Positions 7,111 through 14,125 of a stretch of 22,137 bases of DNA are shown in pieces. The position numbers and the translations under genes are program-made. How positions within the stretch are numbered: position 1 is the first letter of the stretch; each line of letters starts with the position of its first letter. The notes under the pieces were generated by a model that saw only the letters and a list, made by a program, of their open reading frames with translations, ran no database searches and had not been told where the DNA came from. This DNA comes from Candidatus Collierbacteria bacterium (GTDB lineage: Bacteria > Patescibacteriota > Microgenomatia > UBA1400 > MFAQ01), in assembly GCA_023245265.1 (NCBI GenBank), contig JAHFKQ010000004.1, forward strand, positions 1 through 22,137. The letters are read 5' to 3'.

Positions 7111-8222
7111 AAATTGCCATTGACATCTCGCAAGCTATCTATGGTACCGGCGTTTCGGTTTACACCAAAGACTTGGTCGCCAATTTAATAAAACTTCACC
7201 CCGAAGATGAATTTATTCTTTTCGGTGGTTCCCTTCGTCGACGCCAGGAATTACTGGCTTTAGCCAAAAGACTGAGAGGTACCCCCAAGATTTTTCCCCT
7301 TCCTCCCACTTTGATGGATTTTCTCTGGAACTCTTTACATATTTTGCCCATTGAGAAATTTACCGGTCCGGTGGATTTGGTCCACACTTCCGACTGGTCC
7401 GAACCGCCATCCAAATATCCTAAAGTCACCACTGTGCACGACCTGATTCCCTTTAAGTATCCCCAAACAACCACCGACTCTATCAGGCACGCCCACAAAA
7501 AGAAATTGGCTTGGGTCATTCGTGAATCACAGAAAATTATCGCCGTCAGTGAGTCTACCAAGAAGGATTTGATGTCTATTCTCCGTGTTCCCGAAAGTAA
7601 AATTGTGGTTATCCCCGAGGGAGTCGAGGATCGCAACACCCCGCAACCCCTGGAGATTCAGGAAATGGTCCAAAGAAAATACCATACCGGAGATGAATAT
7701 CTTTTTTCTCTCTCTACTCTGGAACCCCGCAAAAACCAAGCCGCTCTGATTGAAGCCTATAAAATTGTCCATAAAAGTTACCCGAATCTGAAGCTGGTTA
7801 TCAGTGGCAAAACCGGTTGGGGAGACAAACTGGAACCTACTCCGGGGGTCATTATGCCCGGTTATGTCCCTTATTCCGATCTTCCCGCTCTGTATTCCGG
7901 CTGTCTGGCCTTTGTCTTCCCGAGCTTTTACGAAGGCTTTGGTTTGGCTCCTTTACAGGCCATGGCTTGTGGGGCCGCCGTGGCTGTAGCCGATGTTTCC
8001 AGCCTCCCCGAGGTAGTCGGAGACGCCGGCGTTTATTTTGATCCCGAAAGCGTTGAATCCATTGCCGCTGGTATAATAGAGGCTATCCAAAACCGGTCTG
8101 TCCTGAGGAAGAAAAGTCTCCTGCAAGCTTCAAAGTTTACCTGGAAGAAGGCCGCCGAAGAGACTTATAAAGTCTATCTGGATGTTTTATCGGACCAGTC
8201 CACCGGGAAGGTGGAAAAATAA
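7107..8222 (+). CDS. GT4 family glycosyltransferase (mtfB/RfaB-like), with altered EX7E motif
   Basis: 371 residues, GT-B fold. Seen: N-terminal MKIAIDISQAIYGTGVSVYTKDL, VTTVHDLIPFKYP, IIAVSESTKKDL, the C-terminal domain start LSTLEPRKNQAALIEAY, and PSFYEGFGLAPLQAMACG. These place it in GT4 near mannosyltransferase-like enzymes. In the EX7E motif the first Glu is present (276) but the second is Gln284, a change obtainable by one base (GAG to CAG). It also lacks about 10 residues between ISGKTGW and the MPGYVPYSDLPALY segment, compared with the next GT4. The start ATG overlaps the preceding stop as ATGA, with no Shine-Dalgarno motif. It likely adds one sugar to the lipid-linked glycan, but donor and linkage cannot be read from sequence. 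Confidence 0.9.
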   Translation: MKIAIDISQAIYGTGVSVYTKDLVANLIKLHPEDEFILFGGSLRRRQELLALAKRLRGTPKIFPLPPTLMDFLWNSLHILPIEKFTGPVDLVHTSDWSEPPSKYPKVTTVHDLIPFKYPQTTTDSIRHAHKKKLAWVIRESQKIIAVSESTKKDLMSILRVPESKIVVIPEGVEDRNTPQPLEIQEMVQRKYHTGDEYLFSLSTLEPRKNQAALIEAYKIVHKSYPNLKLVISGKTGWGDKLEPTPGVIMPGYVPYSDLPALYSGCLAFVFPSFYEGFGLAPLQAMACGAAVAVADVSSLPEVVGDAGVYFDPESVESIAAGIIEAIQNRSVLRKKSLLQASKFTWKKAAEETYKVYLDVLSDQSTGKVEK

Positions 8223-8224
8223 AT

Positions 8225-9340
8225 ATGATAATTGGATTTGATATAAATGAGGCCAATGTACCTCAAAGGGTCGGAGTCAACCAAGTTGCCTACAACATCT
8301 TTGTTCATTTGGTCAAAAATCTGGCCCCCGGGGATCAACTGATTGCTTTTGGTAAGGACCGGCCCCTTCCCGACATGCCTCCGGCCGGACCAAAACTAAC
8401 CTACGAAATTTTTGGTTCTAAAAAAGCCTGGGTTTTGACCAGTCTGACCAAGCGACTTTGGTTTGGCAAACCCAAGGTCGATGTTCTGTTTTCTCCCAGT
8501 CATTACTCTCCTTTTTTGTCACCGGTCAAAAGCGCCATTTATTTAATGGATATGTCCTTTGAACTTTTTGGTACCGAATTTTTTACCAGCTACGATATCA
8601 ATCAGCTGAAACGCTGGACTCCGATCTCCGTTAAAAGATCGCAAAAAGTTTTTACCATTTCCGAGTTTAGTAAAAGTGAGATCATGCGGTTGTACGGTAC
8701 ACCGGAAAATAAAATTGCGGTGGTCTATCCTTCTTTTGATAAAAATATTTTCCACGGCAAGGTACCCAAGACCAAACAAATGGCTGTCCGCCATCAGTAT
8801 GGGATTACGGGCAGTTTTCTTCTTTACTGGGGGACCCTACAGCCCAGAAAAAATATCACCCGATTGATCGAGGCCTTTTCCAAACTCAAAGAAACCCGTC
8901 TCAAATTGGTCATCGTCGGTAAAAAAGGTTGGCTTTATGATCAAATTTTGGAACAAGCCACCAAACTGGGAATTGAAAATAGGGTTATCTTTACCGGTTT
9001 TGTTGCAGATGACGATCTTCCGGCTCTGATCAAGGCCAGTCGGGCTTTTGTCCTGCCGAGTCTTTACGAAGGTTTTGGCATGCCGGTCATCGAAGCTCAA
9101 GCCGTCGGGACTCCGGTCGTAGTTTCGCGGGTCAGTGCTTTGCCGGAGGTCGCCGGTGAGGCCGCCATCTATATCGAGGATCCACTGTCAGTTGATAGTA
9201 TCCAGTCTGCGTTAGAAAAAGTGATGGCTTTATCCCTCGTCGAGAGAATAAAAATTATCAAAGCCGGTAAGGAAAACTCCCGTCGTTTTGATTGGGACCT
9301 CTCCGCTCAAAAAATTCTCGCTATACTTAAACTATTATGA
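8225..9340 (+). CDS. GT4 family glycosyltransferase
   Basis: 371 residues, cytoplasmic GT-B enzyme. Seen: MIIGFDINEANVPQRVGVNQ with the glycine-containing N-terminal loop, IYLMDMSFELF, VFTISEFSKSEI, YWGTLQPRKNITRLIEAF at the start of the donor domain, VIFTGFVADDDLPALI and PSLYEGFGMPVIEAQAVG. Both Glu residues of EX7E are present (282 and 290), unlike the neighbour at 7107. It begins 2 bases after that neighbour and overlaps the acyltransferase by ATGA. The two adjacent GT4s have identical lengths but are clearly diverged, so an old duplication or independent recruitment are both possible. Probable role: one sugar addition to the growing glycan. Confidence 0.92.
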   Translation: MIIGFDINEANVPQRVGVNQVAYNIFVHLVKNLAPGDQLIAFGKDRPLPDMPPAGPKLTYEIFGSKKAWVLTSLTKRLWFGKPKVDVLFSPSHYSPFLSPVKSAIYLMDMSFELFGTEFFTSYDINQLKRWTPISVKRSQKVFTISEFSKSEIMRLYGTPENKIAVVYPSFDKNIFHGKVPKTKQMAVRHQYGITGSFLLYWGTLQPRKNITRLIEAFSKLKETRLKLVIVGKKGWLYDQILEQATKLGIENRVIFTGFVADDDLPALIKASRAFVLPSLYEGFGMPVIEAQAVGTPVVVSRVSALPEVAGEAAIYIEDPLSVDSIQSALEKVMALSLVERIKIIKAGKENSRRFDWDLSAQKILAILKLL

Positions 9341-9972
9341 CCATTTTTAATCTTCAAATTTCGGGTAAGGGTATCTCTTTTGTAGACAAAGACGGTCGTC
9401 CTTTGTCTTTAATCTCGGCTCTGGGTAAGGTCATCACCCGTTTTTTTAGTTTTTTCTTGGATATCGAACTTTATTTGCTCTGGCTAGTCGGCTACTTCCC
9501 GAGCCACCTAATCCGCAATCTGATTTATCGTTTGGTCGGCCTTAAGCTTGGCTCACGATCAACTCTTCACATGGGTGCGCGTTTTTTCTATCCACCCAAT
9601 ATCACCATCGGCCGGGGGACGATAATTGGTGATCATATTTTCCTTGACGGAAGGGCCAAAATAAACATCGGCTCTCACACTGATATTGCCTCCCAAGTCA
9701 TGATCTATAACTCGGAGCACGACCTCTCGGATCCTTCATTTAAGGCTACCGAAGAGCCAGTCACAGTCGGCGATTACTGCTTCATCGGGCCTCGTGTGAT
9801 AATTATGCCCGGTGTCAACATCGGTCGAGGAGCCATCGTCGCCGGGGGAGCCGTCGTCACCAAGGATGTGCCGCCCGGGACCATTGTGGGTGGGGTTCCC
9901 GCCAAAGTCATTGGTGATCGACCCTTAAAAGAATTCACTTACCATTTAGGGCGACCGCGACTTTTTCAATGA
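9337..9972 (+). CDS. Left-handed beta-helix acyltransferase (hexapeptide repeat, MAT/WbbJ-like)
   Basis: 211 residues. Seen: a hydrophobic/amphipathic N-terminal region (about 30-66), then hexapeptide repeats from about residue 87 (ITIGRGTIIGDHIFLDG and following turns), the likely catalytic His128 in NSEHD, and a closing IGRGAIVAGGAVVTKDVPPG and VPAKVIG. This is the pattern of maltose O-acetyltransferase-like enzymes, which use acetyl-CoA or a similar donor to acylate a sugar hydroxyl. Within this operon it most likely acetylates a sugar of the glycan. Its start overlaps the GT4 stop as ATGA, and its own stop overlaps the next gene the same way. The N-terminal segment before the repeats is longer than in plain maltose acetyltransferases and may attach it to the membrane. 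Confidence 0.9.
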   Translation: MTIFNLQISGKGISFVDKDGRPLSLISALGKVITRFFSFFLDIELYLLWLVGYFPSHLIRNLIYRLVGLKLGSRSTLHMGARFFYPPNITIGRGTIIGDHIFLDGRAKINIGSHTDIASQVMIYNSEHDLSDPSFKATEEPVTVGDYCFIGPRVIIMPGVNIGRGAIVAGGAVVTKDVPPGTIVGGVPAKVIGDRPLKEFTYHLGRPRLFQ

Positions 9973-10517
9973 AATTACGGTTTTTATTTATCACGGCAAT
10001 TTTTATTTTAGGAGTTCTCTACCTTATTTTACCTACTCCGGCTTTTCCTGATTTACGGAACTCCGGCCGGTCGGACGAGGAAGGGGATACCTGGCAACAT
10101 CCGGACCAAAAAGGTTATTACTCCAACCTCACTCGGGCCGAGGTTCTCGCCGATATCGAGTCCCAATCGATACTGACCTTTTTTGGCAGGAGAATTTACC
10201 CTTACCGGCTCAACTATCCACCTGAAGATGCGCGGACATTAGTTCGGGATCAGCTCAATAGCAATTATTTGGAAGAAATTGTCTACCCATTACGGAACTC
10301 CATTTTTGTCAATGGCTGGGAGCCCAAAAAAGATCCCCGCAATGCCAATGTCCCTCCGGAACAAATTCCCGATATCTCACTTCACGGAGTGCCTTATGAG
10401 GCCAAGATTACCCTCCGACCGGTCGACTCGCCTGTCTGGGCCAGACTTTTCATCTGGGTCCTCCTCTTTCCCACCGGTTATCTGGTATTCCTGTCTCTTA
10501 AAAAAGTCCTCTCATGA
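9969..10517 (+). CDS. Small bitopic/two-helix membrane protein of unknown function
   Basis: 182 residues, function not recognised. Seen: an N-terminal membrane segment (about 4-21), a polar middle of about 130 residues with DTWQHPDQKGYYSNLTRAEV, RIYPYRLNYPPEDARTLVRD and NSNYLEEIVYPLRNS, and a second membrane segment near the C-terminus (about 157-176) followed by KK. The middle region should lie on one side of the membrane, probably outside. I have the impression of a small protein family with the N-Y-PP-dA-tl-rD and LEEIV-P-R-S pattern in CPR glycan loci, but I cannot verify it here. It is tied by ATGA overlaps to the acyltransferase before it and the GT2 after it, so it is expressed with them and may act in glycan assembly or in organising the membrane enzymes. 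Confidence 0.75.
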   Translation: MKLRFLFITAIFILGVLYLILPTPAFPDLRNSGRSDEEGDTWQHPDQKGYYSNLTRAEVLADIESQSILTFFGRRIYPYRLNYPPEDARTLVRDQLNSNYLEEIVYPLRNSIFVNGWEPKKDPRNANVPPEQIPDISLHGVPYEAKITLRPVDSPVWARLFIWVLLFPTGYLVFLSLKKVLS

Positions 10518-11419
10518 AACCGACTCTTTCCATCATTACTATTTCCTACAATACGAGAGATATTTTACGGGCGTGCTTGGATTCTATTATCAAGTTCACT
10601 CATGATCTGGACTATGAGATTATCGTCGTCTCTACCGGTTCGAGCGATGGTTCCTTGGAGATGATCAAAGATTTTTCCCGCAAAAATTCAAAGGTGAAGC
10701 TGGTCGATGCCAAAGGCAATATCGGCTTTGGCCGCGGCAATAATCTGGGCGTCGAGCACGCATCCGGTGAGTATTTACTTTTTCTCAACTCCGATACTTT
10801 AATTTTTGATAATGCTCTCAAAGAAGCCGTCGACATCTTAAGTCGGCATCCGGAAGCGGGAGCTTATTCTTGTCGGCTTTTAAACGCCGATCGTTCCTTC
10901 CAACCCTCCGGCGGGCATTTCCCCTCTTTCGGCAATGTCTTTGCTTGGCAGTTGTTCATTGATGATCTGCCCTTTATCGGGGACCTGATTCCCTCTTTTC
11001 ATCCCAAGAAGAGCCAGTACGATCGAAATCAAAAAATGGATTGGGTTACCGGGGCCTTTATGATGATCAAGAGATCTCTTTTTAACCAAGTTGGCGGATT
11101 TGACAAAAATATTTTTATGTACACCGAAGAAATGGAGCTCTGTTACCGTTTGGCTCAAGCCGGTCATACTACTTTTTATACCAACACTCCGGCCATTATT
11201 CACCTCGGAGGGGCGTCGGGAGGGTCTTATCTGGCTCTGACCGAAGAAATCAAAAACATGCTTTATTTTTGGCACAAACACCGCCCCGGCTGGCAAATGC
11301 CTTTGATCAAGTTTTTCTTTTGGACCGGTTCATTGCTTAGGTTGTTATTATTTGGGATAATCAAAGGAGATGACAAAGCCCGACGCGCCTATCAGGACGC
11401 TCTTGGATTCATTTTATAA
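10514..11419 (+). CDS. GT2 family glycosyltransferase (WbbL rhamnosyltransferase-like), divergent nucleotide motif
   Basis: 301 residues. Seen: SIITISYNTRDIL, a nucleotide loop reading VVSTGSSDGS (38-47), GNIGFGRGNNLGV (68-80), FLNSDT with Asp94, WVTGAFMMIKR, YTEEMELCYRL as the acidic catalytic-base region, and a C-terminal hydrophobic stretch. This is the WbbL-like GT2 layout seen in rhamnosyltransferases. The family normally has V-D-N-G/A-S; here Asp and Asn are Ser40 and Thr41, while the base-region ED is EE. Activity may be altered or the fold may tolerate it. The start overlaps the preceding stop as ATGA. Given the Gmd/Rmd-like pair, a GDP-deoxyhexose donor is possible but not shown. The second GT2 at 15321 has the standard motifs. 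Confidence 0.88.
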   Translation: MKPTLSIITISYNTRDILRACLDSIIKFTHDLDYEIIVVSTGSSDGSLEMIKDFSRKNSKVKLVDAKGNIGFGRGNNLGVEHASGEYLLFLNSDTLIFDNALKEAVDILSRHPEAGAYSCRLLNADRSFQPSGGHFPSFGNVFAWQLFIDDLPFIGDLIPSFHPKKSQYDRNQKMDWVTGAFMMIKRSLFNQVGGFDKNIFMYTEEMELCYRLAQAGHTTFYTNTPAIIHLGGASGGSYLALTEEIKNMLYFWHKHRPGWQMPLIKFFFWTGSLLRLLLFGIIKGDDKARRAYQDALGFIL

Positions 11420-12707
11420 ATATTTGCTGGCGGCGGTTTTAATTTTTATTCCGCTCTACCCAAAGTTTCCACTGTTTACGGTGCCGTTTACCTATGTTTC
11501 CATCCGCTCCGAAGACTTTCTCATTTCGATTGTCTGGTTGGTTTTTTTCCTCCGGCTATTGGTGGTCAAAAAGCTTTCTTTTCCCAAGATTTCACTTCAT
11601 TTTGCCGTCTATTTCTTGGTTGGTTTGGTCTCCGGGCTTTCGGCCATCTTAATTACCAAGAATGTCCAGCCCTTACTGGTGATGCTCCACTTCGCACGGC
11701 GACTCGAGTATATGTCAGTCTTTTTCCTCATTTATTTTGCCGCGCAGGATAAGTCCACCAGGCGCTATTTTTTGGAACTTTCTATTCTTCCGGCCATTGG
11801 CGTTTTTTTCTATGGTCTGGCCCAGATATATTTTCAGGCTCCGGTGATTTCCACCATGGACTCCGAATCGAGTAAGGGTGTGGCTATGACTCTCAGACCG
11901 GGTGTCACTCTCAATAGTACTTTCGCCGGGCACTACGACTTGGCCATGTATCTCACGATGATGATGTCCTTTTTGGTGACCATTTCCAGTTCACTTCACA
12001 CTTGGATTAAACGGTTACCCTTTTTAGGTTTATTTATCGCTTTGCTCTGGCTTTTTATGCAGGCCGGCTCTCGTATTTCTTTAGTGGGATTAGTGTTATC
12101 TGTTTGTTTGGTTTCTATTTATTATCGAAAATATCTTTTGGGACTGCTTTTCTTGGGAGTGATTTTTGCTTTTATTGCCACTTCTCCCCAATATGTGGAC
12201 CGGTTCAAAAGTATTTTTAAAGTTTTTACAGTAAAAACATCTCAAATATTTATTACCCCCGTTTACGCCGCCTCGACCCCCAAAGTCACTCTGACCCCCA
12301 CTCCCACCCAGGAACCTTTGAGGGCCATTCAGCAAGATCGTTCCACTAGTATCCGCTTTGATGTCGAGTGGCCCCGGGCTATGAGAGCCTTCTATAAAAA
12401 TCCTTTTTTGGGTACCGGCTATTCGTCTATCACCTTAGCCACCGATAACGATTATTTGCGAACTCTTGGAGAAACCGGGCTACTGGGTTTCCTGTCCTTC
12501 TTTGCCTTACTAGCCGCTCTGGGTAAATTCCTTTTTAAAACCGTTAAAAATAGCACCGGCCTGGACAAAATAATTCTGGTTTCGGCCATCGGCATCTTTA
12601 TTTCATTTCTTACCAGTGCCGTTTTCATTGATGTTTTTGAGTCCAGTAAAATTGCCATTCTCTTCTGGGCTTACATGGGTTTAGCATTTAGCACCACCAA
12701 CACATGA
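11370..12707 (+). CDS. O-antigen ligase/polymerase family membrane protein (Wzy/WaaL-like)
   Basis: 445 residues with about 10 membrane segments. Seen: AGSRISLVGLVLSV in the middle of the protein, a large outer loop from about 285 to 350 with a Thr/Pro-rich TPKVTLTPTPTQEP stretch, then RAFYKNPFLGTGYSSI and TDNDYLRTLGETGLLGFL, the closing pattern of the Wzy_C/O-antigen ligase family. It should polymerise repeat units or transfer finished glycan to an acceptor outside the membrane. The ATG at 11370 gives a 50-base overlap with the GT2 and has AAAGGAG abutting it. TTG 11403, with AGGA five bases before it, would cut the overlap to 17 bases and still keep the first helix, so it is a serious alternative start. 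The stop overlaps the next gene by ATGA. Confidence 0.88.
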   Translation: MTKPDAPIRTLLDSFYKYLLAAVLIFIPLYPKFPLFTVPFTYVSIRSEDFLISIVWLVFFLRLLVVKKLSFPKISLHFAVYFLVGLVSGLSAILITKNVQPLLVMLHFARRLEYMSVFFLIYFAAQDKSTRRYFLELSILPAIGVFFYGLAQIYFQAPVISTMDSESSKGVAMTLRPGVTLNSTFAGHYDLAMYLTMMMSFLVTISSSLHTWIKRLPFLGLFIALLWLFMQAGSRISLVGLVLSVCLVSIYYRKYLLGLLFLGVIFAFIATSPQYVDRFKSIFKVFTVKTSQIFITPVYAASTPKVTLTPTPTQEPLRAIQQDRSTSIRFDVEWPRAMRAFYKNPFLGTGYSSITLATDNDYLRTLGETGLLGFLSFFALLAALGKFLFKTVKNSTGLDKIILVSAIGIFISFLTSAVFIDVFESSKIAILFWAYMGLAFSTTNT

Positions 12708-14125
12708 TTAAAAAAATCCTGGTTCTCGGCCTATTAATTCTCGCTCTTTTTCTCCGACTCTATAAAATAGATAATCCCATAGCGGACTGGCACTCCTTCC
12801 GTCAAGCCGATACTGCCTCCGTCAGCCGTAACTTCATTGATAAAGGTGTCAATCTCTTAGTCCCCACTTATCACGATAACTCCAATATTCAGTCCGGTAA
12901 AGATAATCCCAATGGTTACCGGATGGTCGAATTCCCACTTTATAACTACCTTCATTACTTGGTCTACCAGGCCCATCCGGCTTGGGGAGTGGATATGGCC
13001 GGCAGATTAACTTCCGTCTTTTTATCTCTAATCTCCATCTATCTGGTTTTCTTAATCGGTGAAAAACTCTCCGGTTTTTTTGTTGGTTGGTTGGCAGCCT
13101 TATTTATGTCCGTTCTCCCTTTTAGTATTTACTACTCCCGGGTCATTTTGCCGGAGCCCTTAATGATTGTTTCCGTCTTGGCTTCATATTGGTACCTCAT
13201 CAAAATGTCTGAGTCGCAGGGTTTCAAAAAACGGTTTTTCTTATTCCTCAGTTCGGTCCTTTTTGCTTTGGCCATCTTAGTAAAACCTTTTGCGGTATTC
13301 TTTGCTCTTCCTCATGCCGCCATCATTTTCCGTTCTTGGGCCAAAGGGGAGATTGCGGCTCTGGATGTCATCATCTTTAGTATTTTTGGCTTATACCCCT
13401 TTATTTGGTGGCGCAAACATATTCTAAATTATCCCCAGGGTGTCCCTGCCAGTGACTGGTTGTTGAACTCTACCGGCATTCGTTTCCGTCCGGCTTGGTT
13501 TCGGTGGCTTTTTGGTGAACGGCTTGGAAAATTAATTTTAGGCCTTTATGGAACGGGCTTTTTAACGCTTGGTCTCATTGCCAAACCCAAAGATGAGGGT
13601 ATTTCTTACTGGCTCTGGGCCATTGGAATCTTACTTTACTTTTCCATTGTCGCCGGAGGAAATGTCCAACACGATTATTATCAAGCCATCATCATTCCTT
13701 TTATTTGTTTCTTCCTGGCCAAAGGCGCCGCTTTGATGCTCAGCCTCTCACAGACGACTTACTCCCGTTTCTTAACCATCTTAATGACGATCACCATCTT
13801 TGTTTCAATGCTTTCCCTTTCTTGGTACGAAGTCAAGGGTTGGTATCAAGTGAATAACTGGCCTATTGTCGAAGCGGGCAAGGAAGTCGACCGCCTGACC
13901 CCCAAAGACGCTAAGGTTATTGCTCCGTATAACGGAGACACCGCCTTTCTCTATCAAACTCATCGCGCCGGCTGGCCGATTGGCTACGACATCGAAGATA
14001 AGATGCTCAAGGGTGCCACTTATTATGTCTCGGTGAGTTACGATGACGAAGCCAGAACATTGGAAAAGAAATACACCTTGGTCGAAAAAAACGATCGCTT
14101 TATTATCATTAAGCTCAGTAAGTAG
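12704..14125 (+). CDS. GT39 (PMT_2/ArnT-like) membrane glycosyltransferase
   Basis: 473 residues with about 10 membrane segments and a soluble tail. Seen: first outer loop with the acidic motif DWHSFRQADT starting at Asp28, then NPNGYRMVEFPLYNYL, YYSRVILPEPLM (the second conserved acidic/proline region), AILVKPFAVFF, and a QHDYYQAIIIPF segment. These are hallmarks of GT39-type GT-C enzymes, which move a sugar from a polyprenyl-phosphate carrier to a glycan, lipid or protein outside the membrane. The tail from about 385 (WPIVEAGKEVDRLTP) looks like the small globular domain common in this family. ATG 12704 overlaps the polymerase stop as ATGA, and the stop abuts the next start with no gap. Its donor may come from the GT2 at 5050-5745 (inference). 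Confidence 0.88.
   Translation: MIKKILVLGLLILALFLRLYKIDNPIADWHSFRQADTASVSRNFIDKGVNLLVPTYHDNSNIQSGKDNPNGYRMVEFPLYNYLHYLVYQAHPAWGVDMAGRLTSVFLSLISIYLVFLIGEKLSGFFVGWLAALFMSVLPFSIYYSRVILPEPLMIVSVLASYWYLIKMSESQGFKKRFFLFLSSVLFALAILVKPFAVFFALPHAAIIFRSWAKGEIAALDVIIFSIFGLYPFIWWRKHILNYPQGVPASDWLLNSTGIRFRPAWFRWLFGERLGKLILGLYGTGFLTLGLIAKPKDEGISYWLWAIGILLYFSIVAGGNVQHDYYQAIIIPFICFFLAKGAALMLSLSQTTYSRFLTILMTITIFVSMLSLSWYEVKGWYQVNNWPIVEAGKEVDRLTPKDAKVIAPYNGDTAFLYQTHRAGWPIGYDIEDKMLKGATYYVSVSYDDEARTLEKKYTLVEKNDRFIIIKLSK

Noticed and set aside
7107..9340. Recent tandem duplication of the two 371-residue GT4 genes
   Set aside because: Equal length is the only striking match. The N-terminal halves differ throughout, the EX7E motifs differ, and one lacks about 10 residues in the donor domain, so recent duplication is not supported.
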